A model generated the notes under the pieces. It made no database searches. It saw only the letters and a list, made by a program, of their open reading frames with translations, and had not been told where the DNA came from. DNA of 64,000 nt, taken from NCBI GenBank assembly GCA_016188245.1, contig JACPIE010000040.1, positions 1 to 64,000 on the forward strand. Direction: 5' to 3'. The position numbers and the translations under genes were made by a program. Below are positions 10,062-20,048 of this stretch, in pieces (the stretch's first letter is position 1; each line of letters starts with the position of its first letter). Origin of the DNA: Candidatus Woesearchaeota archaeon. GTDB taxonomy: Archaea > Nanobdellota > Nanobdellia > Woesearchaeales > GW2011-AR4.

Positions 10062-10589
10062 CTATTCTCCCTCAAACTGAACCAAAGAAAACAGTTTGTA
10101 TCCCCTGTTGTCCATCTTTTCCCTGCCGTGCAAATCCGGCAGTTCTATTATTACTGCACATTCAGCCACTTTTCCTCCAAGCCTTTCAATTAGATTGGCG
10201 GCAGCGACCATTGTGCCGGCAGTTGCAATCAAGTCGTCAACAAGAAGAACCTTTGCGCCATTTGGTATGGCATCAGCATGAATTTCAACTGTTGCCCTGC
10301 CGTATTCCAATTCGTAGCTTTCTTTTTCTGTTTTTGACGGCAGCTTTCCCTCTTTCCTTATTGGAATGAAGCCGCTGTGCAGCCTGTTGGCGAGAGCACC
10401 GCCTATGATGAAGCCCCTGCTTTCAATTCCGGCAACAATGTCGATTGGCACATCTTTGTATCTTTCATAAAGCCTGTCAATCACATAATTGAAGGCATTG
10501 GCATCCTTCAGCAGGGTAGTGATATCCCTGAACATAACGCCGTGCTTCGGCCAGTGCGGAATTGTCCTTATGGTGGATTTTAGGTCCAT
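10062..10589 (-). CDS. apt: adenine phosphoribosyltransferase
   Basis: FRDITTLL, GIESRGFIIGGALA, KVLLVDDLIATAGT PRPP motif. Confidence 0.95.
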   Translation of the reverse strand: MDLKSTIRTIPHWPKHGVMFRDITTLLKDANAFNYVIDRLYERYKDVPIDIVAGIESRGFIIGGALANRLHSGFIPIRKEGKLPSKTEKESYELEYGRATVEIHADAIPNGAKVLLVDDLIATAGTMVAAANLIERLGGKVAECAVIIELPDLHGREKMDNRGYKLFSLVQFEGE

Positions 10590-10630
10590 GGTTTAACAGA
10601 ATTTGAAGTGGTATTTATAATTTTTATTAA

Positions 10631-11011
10631 TTAAGGCTCTTCTCTAGGGATATCGAGATTGTCAAAATCCTTATCGTAGCTTAAAATAATGCTGCAGCCA
10701 TTGATTAAGGCGCATGAGTAATGAACTGCATCAAAAATGCTGAGCCTCAGCCTGTTTACCTTTTTTAATGCCTCAAACACCAAGTTTATATCCGTGTCAG
10801 CAATGCGGATATTCGATTTCAACAGCCCTTTAATGGATTTTTGAGCTATTTCCTTGCTGCCTGTTTCCTTTTCAATTATAAAAAATGCCTCTATCAGGTT
10901 AAATGTATCCGTCAGGCCGCCCTCCATAATCGCAGCCTGGCATTTAATAAGGTGCTCATTATTATAAAATGCGTAAGCCAAAACATTACTGTCTAAGAAT
11001 CTCATCTTCAA
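10631..11011 (-). CDS. PIN-domain ribonuclease (VapC-like toxin)
   Basis: FLDSNVLAYAF...FDAVHYSCAL...SYDKDFD PIN acidic motifs. Confidence 0.85.
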   Translation of the reverse strand: MKMRFLDSNVLAYAFYNNEHLIKCQAAIMEGGLTDTFNLIEAFFIIEKETGSKEIAQKSIKGLLKSNIRIADTDINLVFEALKKVNRLRLSIFDAVHYSCALINGCSIILSYDKDFDNLDIPREEP

Positions 11012-11225
11012 TCAGTTCATCCATTTGTTTTGCGGTCAGCTTATACTTGGGCCTGATTTTTTGGGCTTCCTTGAACAGCTTGCTCAAATCTTCTTCAATC
11101 GGCTTAACAAGCATATCGTTCCCCCTTTTTATAATCTCCACTTTGCTGCCAACTCGCAAACCAAAGTCTTTCCTGTATTTTGAAGGAATGGTTATCTGCT
11201 GCCCTTTGCTTACAGTAACTATCAT
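10986..11225 (-). CDS. AbrB/SpoVT-type antitoxin (VapB-like)
   Basis: MIVTVSKGQQITIPSKYRKDFGLRVGSKVEI; overlaps the PIN gene. Confidence 0.85.
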   Translation of the reverse strand: MIVTVSKGQQITIPSKYRKDFGLRVGSKVEIIKRGNDMLVKPIEEDLSKLFKEAQKIRPKYKLTAKQMDELIEDEILRQ

Positions 11226-11320
11226 GTTTAATGATTAATTATGCATTAGAAATATATAAATCTTTCGGTTTTAATCTGCCCAAAACAAAATTTTTAAACA
11301 AGACAGCATTATTATTTTCA

Positions 11321-12403
11321 ATGCTCATCAACAACATCAACTACCGCACAGTCTGGATGCAGGACACTTCTGTCTATATGATAAACCAGCAGCTTTTGCC
11401 GCATAAATTTGAGATTTACCGCTCAGAGAATTACATTGAAACTGCAAATGCGATAAAAACAATGATTATAAGGGGGGCTCCGGCAATAGGGGCGGCAGGG
11501 GCTTATGGATTGGCGCAAGGCGCATTGCAGTTTGAAGGCGAGAATTTTGATGATTTTAAGAAGCATATTGGCGAAGCTTATGAAGCTTTGGATTCTGCAA
11601 GGCCCACAGCGAACGATTTGAATTACGCTTTGAATTTTGTAAAATCCAAGATGATTTCCCTTAACATAGCAGACTCAAAAATGAGGGCTTTTGAATTGGC
11701 AAGGGAATATGCCGACTGGAGCGCTGAAGTCTGCAGGCAGATAGGGGAGCACGGAAACAAATTAATTAAAAATAATCAAAATATACTGACGCACTGCAAT
11801 GCAGGCGCTTTGGCTTGTGTGGACTTCGGCACTGCATTGTCGCCGGTAAGGATGGCGCATTACAGCAAAAAAAACGTTTTTGTTTATGTCGACGAGACAA
11901 GGCCCAGAAACCAGGGAAGCTCTTTGACCGCGTGGGAGCTTGCCCAGGAAAAGATACCTCACTCGATAATTGCAGACAATGCAGCCGGGCATTTCATGAA
12001 AAACGGAAAAATAGACTTTGCAATTGTCGGGGCAGACAGGATTGCGATGAACGGCGATGTTGCAAACAAGATAGGAACTTATGAAAAAGCTGTTTTGGCA
12101 AAAGAAAACAGCATTCCATTCTATGTTGCAGCGCCATTGTCCACTTTTGACATCAATTCAAAAACAGGGGATGACATTCCGATAGAAGAAAGAAGCGAGG
12201 ATGAAGTTTTGTACATTTCCGGCATTGATGAGCACAATAAAATAAAAAAAATAAGGATTGCGCCGGCTGAAAGCACTGCGAAAAACCCGGCTTTTGACGT
12301 GACTCCCACAAGATACATAACCAGAATAATAACTGAGAAAGGAGTTATAAAGCCAATCAAAGAAGAGATTGAAAGGTTTGTGAAAATTAATATTTCGAAA
12401 TAG
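11321..12403 (+). CDS. mtnA: S-methyl-5-thioribose-1-phosphate isomerase
   Basis: IRGAPAIGAAGAYG, THCNAGALA, VDETRPRNQGSSLTAWEL, GADRIAMNGDVANKIGTY; start placed at ATG 11321. Confidence 0.85.
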   Translation: MLINNINYRTVWMQDTSVYMINQQLLPHKFEIYRSENYIETANAIKTMIIRGAPAIGAAGAYGLAQGALQFEGENFDDFKKHIGEAYEALDSARPTANDLNYALNFVKSKMISLNIADSKMRAFELAREYADWSAEVCRQIGEHGNKLIKNNQNILTHCNAGALACVDFGTALSPVRMAHYSKKNVFVYVDETRPRNQGSSLTAWELAQEKIPHSIIADNAAGHFMKNGKIDFAIVGADRIAMNGDVANKIGTYEKAVLAKENSIPFYVAAPLSTFDINSKTGDDIPIEERSEDEVLYISGIDEHNKIKKIRIAPAESTAKNPAFDVTPTRYITRIITEKGVIKPIKEEIERFVKINISK

Positions 12404-12490
12404 AAAAATTTTATATCAGAGGTTTTTTCAAACTTGAAAATGGACACCCACCTCTTAAAAATTCTTGAACAGGAAGTTCAAAAAGAAAAA

Positions 12491-12581
12491 TGTCAAAAAT
12501 CACATTTTACAAATACATTAAGTGATTTTTGAGCATGCTCGGAAATTTTTGCAATCTAAATAATAATAAAATTTCCGACAT
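12491..12581. repeat. dual-hairpin element (copy 2)
   Basis: TGTCAAAAATCAC...GTGATTTTTGAGCATGCTCGGAAATTTT...AAAATTTCCGACAT. Confidence 0.75.
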
Positions 12582-12673
12582 CAAAGAAGAAAAAGAAATC
12601 TTTCAAAATAAGAAAGGAAAAATCATTAAACTATTACTCTGGTTGAGATAAAAAGAAGTAATGAGATAAACAA

Positions 12674-13096
12674 TTAAATTCTGTTTCTTGGTGGGCGACC
12701 AGTTGGATATGTAGCTTCTAATATGTCATGTGCGATTTGTGGAGTTGTTCTTTGGTCTCTGGAATGTGCTGCTAATACATCAAAGCCAGCGTCTTGCACT
12801 TCTCTAGCAATTCCTTGATGGACCATGCCATTTTTTTCGAGCACCTTCAAAACTTCTTGCTGTAACCCCCCTAATGTTCGAGCAGTTTCGTCTCCAGGTG
12901 CAAATTGTTCGAAGTTGGGTGGATATTGAGTTGTATATTCACCTCTTCTAAAATTAAGTCTTCCAACAATTTGTTCTGCAACTTGTCCGTCATAAGGCAC
13001 TTTGGTGTATAATGTATATGTTGCGGATAACGGAAAGTGATGTATTTTCAACCCTTTTATTGCTCTTAACCCCACCAGAACTTCATTTTTACCCAT
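12674..13096 (-). CDS. hypothetical protein
   Basis: 140 aa ORF, no recognised family. Confidence 0.5.
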   Translation of the reverse strand: MGKNEVLVGLRAIKGLKIHHFPLSATYTLYTKVPYDGQVAEQIVGRLNFRRGEYTTQYPPNFEQFAPGDETARTLGGLQQEVLKVLEKNGMVHQGIAREVQDAGFDVLAAHSRDQRTTPQIAHDILEATYPTGRPPRNRI

Positions 13097-13235
13097 TTAG
13101 TATGAGGTTATTCTATGGATTCTTAAATTTTGCTATAATCATAATCAAGATGACAATCCCAGAAAAATAAAAAGAAAGATAAACAAACCCAAACCAACAA
13201 ACCTTTATAAACCATAAATCATTAATCGGGGTAAA

Positions 13236-14045
13236 ATGGGCTGGGGGATGAAGAATAGATTGTCTGGGATTTTCAATCCTAAAAGCGGCAAGACTGTGAT
13301 GCTTGCCGTTGACCACGGATATTTCCAGGGCCCGACAACAGGCTTGAAAAAGCCAAGGGAAACAATCACGCAATTATTGCCTTATTCTGACTGCCTGTTT
13401 GTTACTAGGGGCATCTTAAGAAACTGCGTAAGCCCGGCAATCAGCACTCCCATTTTCTTAAGGGTTTCCGGAGGCCCAAGCGTTCTTGGAGAGCTTTCGA
13501 ATGAAGATTTAACAACTTCAATGAAAGAGGCATTAAGATTAAATGCATCTGGAGTTGGAATGTCAATCTTTGTCGGAGAAAAAAACGAGGACAGGACAAT
13601 CTCAAGCCTTGGAAGACTGGTAAACGAGGCAGAAGAATACGGAATGCCTGTTCTGGCGATAACTGCAGTCGGAAAAGAAATGGCAAGGGATGCAAGATAT
13701 CTTGGACTAGCGTGCAGGATTGCTGCTGAAATTGGAGCCCACATGGTCAAGACTTACTATTGCGAAGAGGATTTTGAAAAGGTTGTCGAAGGCTGCCCGG
13801 TTCCTATAGTTATTGCAGGCGGCAAGAAAATTCCTGAAAAAGATGCCCTGCAGATGGCTTTCAGCGCAATAAGCAAAGGCGCTGCAGGAGTCGACATGGG
13901 CAGGAATATCTTCCAAAGCGAACATCCTGCTGCAATGATACAGGCAATAAGGGCTGTCGTGCATGAGAATTATTCTGTGGATGAAGCTTTTGAATTGTTT
14001 AACAAACTGAAAGGGCAGAAAGTTGTTGATAGGGTTGTGGAATAG
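13236..14045 (+). CDS. LsrF/DhnA-family class I aldolase or thiolase
   Basis: GMKNRLSGIFNPKSGKTVMLAVDHGYFQGPTTGL...VPIVIAGGKK...GAAGVDMGRNIFQS closely resembles LsrF. Confidence 0.88.
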   Translation: MGWGMKNRLSGIFNPKSGKTVMLAVDHGYFQGPTTGLKKPRETITQLLPYSDCLFVTRGILRNCVSPAISTPIFLRVSGGPSVLGELSNEDLTTSMKEALRLNASGVGMSIFVGEKNEDRTISSLGRLVNEAEEYGMPVLAITAVGKEMARDARYLGLACRIAAEIGAHMVKTYYCEEDFEKVVEGCPVPIVIAGGKKIPEKDALQMAFSAISKGAAGVDMGRNIFQSEHPAAMIQAIRAVVHENYSVDEAFELFNKLKGQKVVDRVVE

Positions 14046-14103
14046 ATTATTGTACTTATCAAAGTTAATTCTGTGCGCCTAAATATTTAAATATGGCAAT
14101 CAA

Positions 14104-14400
14104 TTGGCTGAATTTATGCCTAGAATATTTGAAACAAAAGACAAGTCAGGAAGAATTATCTACCTTACAGATGAAAGATGGAAGCATATTATAAAGCATC
14201 CTGAAATGGCTAATCAAGTAGAACAGATTAAAGATACTTTGCTGCATCCAGATTCTATCACAACAGTGGAGCATGACCCTAATGTGAGGTTTTATTATAG
14301 GCATTACAAAAACAGAAAGGAATACCTGTTCATTTCCGTTAAATATTTAAATGGGGAAGGGTATGTTATTACTAGCTTTTATACCGATAAGATAAAATGA
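14104..14400 (+). CDS. small toxin-like protein (possible PBECR/RelE-type nuclease)
   Basis: DKSGRIIYLTDERWKHIIKHPEM...FYYRHYKNRKEYLFISVKYLNGEGYVITSF; paired with a DUF2283-like gene. Confidence 0.6.
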   Translation: MAEFMPRIFETKDKSGRIIYLTDERWKHIIKHPEMANQVEQIKDTLLHPDSITTVEHDPNVRFYYRHYKNRKEYLFISVKYLNGEGYVITSFYTDKIK

Positions 14401-14627
14401 GCAACGAACTTAACCTTTACTATGATGAAGAAGGAGATTTCTTAGAGTTGAATATAGGGGGTTATACAGAAGGGCATTTTAAAAATTTAGGTGAAGGTTT
14501 CTTTCAGAGAATAGATAAAAAAACGAACAAGATTACTGGGATAGCTATACATGGATTCAGAAAAAGAACGCAAGGATTAAAAGATGTGAAAATGTCCTTA
14601 CCAGTTAAGATTCAGTTATATTCTTAA
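14397..14627 (+). CDS. DUF2283-like putative antitoxin
   Basis: LNLYYDEEGDFLELNIG...ITGIAIHGFRKR; 4-nt overlap with upstream gene. Confidence 0.7.
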   Translation: MSNELNLYYDEEGDFLELNIGGYTEGHFKNLGEGFFQRIDKKTNKITGIAIHGFRKRTQGLKDVKMSLPVKIQLYS

Positions 14628-14690
14628 ATGGCGCACAAAATAATACTATATTCAATAACCTTTTTATAACTAGTTAAATTCTTTTTTATT

Positions 14691-15716
14691 ATGAAAGTCG
14701 CAGTCTATTACAACAACAAGGATGTCAGGATAGAAGAAAGACCGGTGCCTGAAATCAATGATGATGAAATCCTCATCAAAACAATGGCTTCAGGCATTTG
14801 CGGCACAGATGTACTTGAATGGTACAGGATAAAAAAAGCTCCGATAGTTCTTGGGCATGAGATTGCAGGCATTGTTGACAAAGCAGGAAAAAACGTCAAA
14901 AACTTCAGGATTGGTGACAGGGTTACGGCAACGCACCATGTGCCTTGCATGAAATGCCATTGCTGCTTAAATAATCATCATACGGCTTGCGAGACCCTGC
15001 ACAGGACTAATTTTGAGCCGGGCGGGTTCTCCGAATACATCAGGATACCCAAAATCAATGTTGAGCTTGGAACTTTCAAATTGCCCGATAATGTTTCTTT
15101 TGACGAAGGCACTTTTACAGAGCCGCTCGGAACTGTTGTAAGGGCGCAAAGGCTGGCTAATCTGAAAGAAAAGGACACATTGCTAATTATCGGTGCCGGA
15201 ATTTCCGGATTGATGCATATCAAATCTGCAAAATCAAAAGAAACCAAAAAAATCATTGCAGCCGATATAAGCGAATACAGGCTGGATGCAGCAAAAAGAT
15301 TCGGAGCCGATTATGTTATTAATGCAAAAGAGGAGGTTATTGATAAAATAAAAAGCATTAATGAAAACAGATTGGCAGATATTGTGATAGTATGCACAGG
15401 CGCTATGGCTGCTGCACAGCAAGGACTAAAATGCGTTGATAAAGGCGGCACAATCATGTTCTTTGCAGTGCCTAATCCAAATGAAACATTTGAAATCCCC
15501 ATCAATGATTTCTGGAGAAATGAAGTAAAAATAATGACTTCTTACGGGGCTGCGCCAAATGACCTAAAAGAGTCTTTGGAGCTGATGGCAAGCGGAAAAA
15601 TAAATATGAAAGATATGATAACCCATAAATTGAAATTTGATGAAATACAGAAAGGCTTCAATCTTGTCGCTGAGGCAAAAGACTCGATAAAGGTTATTGT
15701 TGAGGCTAACAGGTAA
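14691..15716 (+). CDS. zinc-dependent MDR-family alcohol/polyol dehydrogenase
   Basis: GICGTDV, GHEIAGIVDKAG, MKCHCCLNNHHTAC structural zinc motif, LLIIGAGISG Rossmann motif. Confidence 0.9.
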   Translation: MKVAVYYNNKDVRIEERPVPEINDDEILIKTMASGICGTDVLEWYRIKKAPIVLGHEIAGIVDKAGKNVKNFRIGDRVTATHHVPCMKCHCCLNNHHTACETLHRTNFEPGGFSEYIRIPKINVELGTFKLPDNVSFDEGTFTEPLGTVVRAQRLANLKEKDTLLIIGAGISGLMHIKSAKSKETKKIIAADISEYRLDAAKRFGADYVINAKEEVIDKIKSINENRLADIVIVCTGAMAAAQQGLKCVDKGGTIMFFAVPNPNETFEIPINDFWRNEVKIMTSYGAAPNDLKESLELMASGKINMKDMITHKLKFDEIQKGFNLVAEAKDSIKVIVEANR

Positions 15717-15719
15717 AAC

Positions 15720-16529
15720 TTAATCTCCGCCAATAACTGCGCTCTTGATGTCTTCACTGCACTGGCAGTCGACATAATTTATTTTTGGAATCGTTGCAAT
15801 TAATAGTTTCTTTACATTCTCTGCGTTCTGCTTCATGGTTTTTAAAACCATCTCTATATTGACGCTTTCCTCACTTTTTCTCCAGCAGTCATAGTCAGTA
15901 CTCATTGCAACGATTGCATAGCATATTCCTGCTTCCCTTGCAAGCACAACTTCTGGCACAGTGCTCATGTTTATTATATCGGCATTCCACTGCCTGAACA
16001 TATTGGATTCTGCTTTTGTCGAGAATCTTGGGCCTTCTATTGTAATCACGGTGCCTTGTTTATGGTGCTCCAGCCCAATCTCCTCAGCTGTTTCAGCCAA
16101 GACAGCCCTTAACCTGCTGCAGAACGGCTCTGCCATGGGAATGTGGCAGACTTTGCCTTCATCATAGAAAGTTGAGTCTCTTTTTGATGTCCTGTCAATG
16201 AACTGGTCGCAAAAAACCAGATGCCCCGGCTTTATTTCCTCCCTTAAGGAGCCGCATGCAGTCGTTGCGATTATATGCGTGCAGCCCTGCTCTTTCAGCG
16301 CCCATATATTTGCGCGGTAATTCACTTTGCTTGGCATTATTGTATGCTTCTTGCCGTGCCTTGCTATGATGACAACATCTATATTGCCTATTTTTCCGGT
16401 GGTCAACGCAGATGACGGCTCCCCGAATCTTGTCTTTACAGAAATGTCTTTCGCATTCTTCAATATTCTTGGATCTTCCAGTCCGCTTCCGCCGATTATG
16501 CCGATTTTTATGATTTTGGAACACCGCAA
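15720..16529 (-). CDS. mtnP: S-methyl-5'-thioadenosine phosphorylase
   Basis: [67 protein letters not shown]. Confidence 0.93.
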   Translation of the reverse strand: MRCSKIIKIGIIGGSGLEDPRILKNAKDISVKTRFGEPSSALTTGKIGNIDVVIIARHGKKHTIMPSKVNYRANIWALKEQGCTHIIATTACGSLREEIKPGHLVFCDQFIDRTSKRDSTFYDEGKVCHIPMAEPFCSRLRAVLAETAEEIGLEHHKQGTVITIEGPRFSTKAESNMFRQWNADIINMSTVPEVVLAREAGICYAIVAMSTDYDCWRKSEESVNIEMVLKTMKQNAENVKKLLIATIPKINYVDCQCSEDIKSAVIGGD

Positions 16530-16541
16530 ATTTTTTAAAAA

Positions 16542-16991
16542 TTATTCTAACTGGTCTTCCTGGAAGCCCAGCCATTCCCTTAACTTGTCAAGTGCGAATT
16601 GGTCTGCCCTTGCATAAAAGCCTTTTAGTGTAGTGCCATCATAATCTTGACCGTAATCAAGATTGAATACTATTTTTGGACTACCCCTCATATGAAAGTA
16701 TTCTTCAATATGTGCGGGCTGCATTCCTGAATCAGCAAGCCCTTTCACAGCTTCCGCTAGAAATTTTTGCTTAAATACGGAGTCTTGCCCCATTACAGCA
16801 CGCAGAAATTCATTAATAAACTGTTCACTTCCAGATTGCCATCTGCGCCTACTCATCTCTTTTGGAATTACGTCAATTGTGGGGCAGTCTCTAAATAATT
16901 CCGCACACCCATCAACAGCGTTTGGATAAACACCCAAATTTCTTAGTTTTTCAACAGCTTGCTCCAGTCTCATAAACCTAATTGTAACCAC
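16542..16991 (-). CDS. hypothetical protein
   Basis: 149 aa ORF. Confidence 0.5.
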   Translation of the reverse strand: MVTIRFMRLEQAVEKLRNLGVYPNAVDGCAELFRDCPTIDVIPKEMSRRRWQSGSEQFINEFLRAVMGQDSVFKQKFLAEAVKGLADSGMQPAHIEEYFHMRGSPKIVFNLDYGQDYDGTTLKGFYARADQFALDKLREWLGFQEDQLE

Positions 16992-17043
16992 AGCCTCTTT
17001 TTAAATCTATCTTCGATAGAAATAGCACAATAGAATTAAAATA

Positions 17044-17598
17044 TTATTTTTCCGCATTCTTAACTTTAAATGCAGACTTAACAGCCCTGTCGCTTATTAT
17101 CGCTGAATTTCCGCTCGGGTCTTCAATTATTAGTTTCTGCTTTTCCTTGCCCCAGGTTATGTTCAGGATTTTTTTCAAAAGATTTTTTGCCTTTTTCCTG
17201 TCTTCATCATCCTCTGCAGTGTCCCTTGCAGTCTCTATCTGGTATTTTACCCTGTTCAGTATCCCCTCAATATTGGTTACGTAGCCTTGCGCGGCAGGCC
17301 CGGGAGTTATTGATGCGACATGTGGCAGATTTACAGTTGCCTGGGCGGACTTTACAACTCTGACTTCCATATCCTCTTCGCGTGAAATCTCAAATTCATA
17401 TTTGGCGGGCTCTTTCTGGTCAGCTGCCTCAACATCCGCCATGTGGTATTTGCAGCTGTTGCACGTCATTGAAAAAAGCAAAACTTTGCCAAAGTAAGGA
17501 ACTTCAGTTTCCCTTTCTGTAAGAATCAGGGTTTTTTCACGGCACAAAGGGCATGCCTGCTGCTCAGATTCCTGCTCTTTAAGCTCTTCTTCAGGCAT
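17044..17598 (-). CDS. ZPR1-type zinc finger protein
   Basis: CPLCREKTLILTERETEVPYFGKVLLFSMTCNSCKYH typical of archaeal ZPR1. Confidence 0.85.
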   Translation of the reverse strand: MPEEELKEQESEQQACPLCREKTLILTERETEVPYFGKVLLFSMTCNSCKYHMADVEAADQKEPAKYEFEISREEDMEVRVVKSAQATVNLPHVASITPGPAAQGYVTNIEGILNRVKYQIETARDTAEDDEDRKKAKNLLKKILNITWGKEKQKLIIEDPSGNSAIISDRAVKSAFKVKNAEK

Positions 17599-17709
17599 GA
17601 AAGCAAAAGAAAATGTTTTATTTTTATAGTTTTCGGAAATGAAGTTTCCGCGAACTCCAAAAAATCAGTTTGTGGGCAGAAAAAGTGATTGGCTGCAAAA
17701 AATTCATAT

Positions 17710-18501
17710 TCAGTTTTTTGTTACAAGCTCTATACTGGTTTTGTATCCCCTCAAGGTTAGGGCAGTGCTTACCGTTTCATAAAATGGCACGCTGCCTGTC
17801 CTTACAACATTTTCATCTATAACAGCCAATATTTCGTTATCCTTTCTTATTTCATGGCCCAGCCTTGTGCCTCTATACTCCGTAATCCCTAATGCATTGT
17901 CTAACTCTATTGCTGTTTGTTGGCTTATGGCCTTAATCACTATTGGATTTCGCCAATCTTCACGATTGTGCCCATTCCTTTGGGCAGAATCGGCCGATGC
18001 CCCGTCTCCGGGCAGCTCCATAAAAATTCCATTGGCCCGGGTATCATCATACCATCCCTTAGGCAATCTTTTAAGTAAAAACAGCGTATAGAAAAATTCA
18101 GTTGTCCCGAATACGGCATTCATCGGCACATTGTATATTTTCCATCTATCAGGCGGTACTGGAAATCCGGATACATGCCTTGCGTAGTCGGCTTGATTAT
18201 AACCGCTCCTTTTTATTGCCTCGGCTAATTCAGAATAAACTCTGGATGGCAAATCAGCAGCACTTTTTGCGATTGAACGCCCCTTTGAAACTGCAGCTGC
18301 ACCCATCAGTCTGTAAGTTTCTTTTTTTCCCAGCATCTCCCAAGTTTGCCTGATTTCTCCGCTTGATGGCACCCTTGTTCCATGATAGTAAAGCCACCCA
18401 TTGGCAAACGCTCTTGGTGCATGGGCAACTAAATGCGGAACTTCCTTTAAGACTCTAACGACTATCTCGCCTAGGTTAGAAGCGGGTGATTTTCCTTCCA
18501 T
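17710..18501 (-). CDS. hypothetical protein
   Basis: 263 aa ORF. Confidence 0.5.
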   Translation of the reverse strand: MEGKSPASNLGEIVVRVLKEVPHLVAHAPRAFANGWLYYHGTRVPSSGEIRQTWEMLGKKETYRLMGAAAVSKGRSIAKSAADLPSRVYSELAEAIKRSGYNQADYARHVSGFPVPPDRWKIYNVPMNAVFGTTEFFYTLFLLKRLPKGWYDDTRANGIFMELPGDGASADSAQRNGHNREDWRNPIVIKAISQQTAIELDNALGITEYRGTRLGHEIRKDNEILAVIDENVVRTGSVPFYETVSTALTLRGYKTSIELVTKN

Positions 18502-18561
18502 CTCTTAATTACCCCACATACCAACTTGATGTGCCTACCAGAACAATAAAAAAGAATAAAA

Positions 18562-19002
18562 TTACTCTTCGTATTCGGCAACTTCTGCCATTTCAGCGGC
18601 TTTCTTGCCTTCTTCCTTGGAAGCTTTTGGGCCTCTGTAAATATAGGCAAAGTTAGGCACTGCTGCAATCCAGTTCTCCCCGAATCCCGCAATGTCTCCT
18701 TCTAATGCGTCGCATGTCTTCTTTAATTTGTTGATTGCCCGCTTCAGCTCGACCAAATCCTTGTCTTTCAACGGCTTGATATTTATTAATGCGATTGTAT
18801 GCCCTTCCCTTAAAGAGTCCAAAATCGGCTTTATGTGCTCAAACTCTTCAATCACAAAAGGCCTCACCATGAGCTTCGATTTTGCATCTGCGCGAGCCTC
18901 GCTTCCAAGCTCAACATACCCCTGCTCGGGCTCCTCAAACATGTCAGAACTCTGCGATCCCAATTTTTCCTTAAGTTTGCTTAAAAATCCCATCAAAATC
19001 AC
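18562..19002 (-). CDS. sepF: SepF-like cell division protein
   Basis: DUF552 pattern MVRPFVIEEFEHIKPILDSLREGHTIALINIKPL...CDALEGDIAGFGENWIAAVPNFAYI. Confidence 0.88.
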   Translation of the reverse strand: MILMGFLSKLKEKLGSQSSDMFEEPEQGYVELGSEARADAKSKLMVRPFVIEEFEHIKPILDSLREGHTIALINIKPLKDKDLVELKRAINKLKKTCDALEGDIAGFGENWIAAVPNFAYIYRGPKASKEEGKKAAEMAEVAEYEE

Positions 19003-19248
19003 CTTTTATAAGCCTAATTTTTAAATCAATTTTTATTTCATAAGCTGATATATAAATCTTTCTATTCTGGGGAGTAGTGAAAGAAAAATTAAATAAGCAT
19101 GCCAAAAATAAAGTATTGCCATCATCATAAATGAGTATCTTACCTAGCCATGAATTGGTTGATTGGCCAAGAAGCCAATAATTATTGCAGTTGAGAATAT
19201 AAAAATATTGGCAAATCTTTAAAAATACAATAAACCGGCAATTATACT

Positions 19249-19599
19249 ATGAAAGGCCCTATTCTATTAGTGGATGATGAAATAGCAGAGGTTCTTGGAG
19301 GTATACTAAAAGATGCAGGCTACTCTTCAATAAATTGCACCGATGGAAGCCATGCTATTCAACAAATACAAGGAGGCCTGGAGTATAAGCTAGCGATTGT
19401 AGATGTTGTGCTTCCCGATATGGACGGTGAACAAGTGATTAATGCGTCAAGAAAGAGGCATCCAGAAGTTCCTATTGTCAGCGTGAGCGGCTATAAAAAT
19501 AAACCTGCTGGTTCAGAGCATCATTTTGTAAAGCCATTTAATTTTGACGAGTTTTTTAGAATTATTGATTCATATTTTAAAGCCCAGCCATCTCAATAA
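19249..19599 (+). CDS. stand-alone response-regulator receiver domain
   Basis: ILLVDDE...AIVDVVLPDMDGEQV...VSVSGY...FVKPF. Confidence 0.9.
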   Translation: MKGPILLVDDEIAEVLGGILKDAGYSSINCTDGSHAIQQIQGGLEYKLAIVDVVLPDMDGEQVINASRKRHPEVPIVSVSGYKNKPAGSEHHFVKPFNFDEFFRIIDSYFKAQPSQ

Positions 19600-19994
19600 T
19601 ATCTCTTTCTTCTCTGGTCTTCCTGCTCGCCTCTTGCAATTGCCTCTATGTTTGCAATCCTTTGGTTGATGCTCTCCATAGTTGCCTTTAAAGCGTCAAG
19701 CTTGCTCGATATCACTTCAAGATTTTTTGAATTAATATAATCATCATGGGAAGCGCCTTGCTGATAAGCCGGCTGCTGCTGGAAAGAAGGCTGGAAGCTT
19801 TGAGACTGCATGCTAGGCTGCTGGTATGAGGGATATTTTTGGAATGTCTGCTGAGGCTGCTGCTCCAAGCCCATTCCCAAGTCCGGAGACGGCCCTGTAT
19901 CGAGCCCCAGATCCTTATCCAGCCCGAGGTCTTTGCCTAAATCGCCAATATCATCCCTTTTCTTCCAAAAGGCTACCTTATCCAAGAAACTCAT
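19593..19994 (-). CDS. Gln/Pro-rich low-complexity protein
   Basis: YQQPSMQSQSFQPSFQQQPAYQQG tract and C-terminal coiled segment. Confidence 0.6.
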   Translation of the reverse strand: MSFLDKVAFWKKRDDIGDLGKDLGLDKDLGLDTGPSPDLGMGLEQQPQQTFQKYPSYQQPSMQSQSFQPSFQQQPAYQQGASHDDYINSKNLEVISSKLDALKATMESINQRIANIEAIARGEQEDQRRKRYY

Positions 19995-20048
19995 CTATTA
20001 CACCTCTTTGCATGCGCAATTGGATAATACCTATATAAACATTTTGCA

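Larger units (their letters stand above)
14072..14637. mobile_element. possible TA cassette bounded by short inverted repeats
   Basis: TGTGCGCC (14072-14079) and GGCGCACA (14630-14637) flank the two small genes. Confidence 0.35.

Noticed and set aside
11321-12403. Ribose-1,5-bisphosphate isomerase of the archaeal AMP/RuBisCO pathway
   Set aside because: Motifs (GADRIAMNGDVANKIGTY, VDETRPRNQGSSLTAWEL) fit MtnA better, and no RuBisCO or AMP phosphorylase is in the window; not excluded without phylogeny.
19150-19200. ATTGGC-CAAGAA-GCCAAT hairpin before the receiver gene
   Set aside because: A single 6-bp stem, no resemblance to the dual-hairpin family; too weak alone.
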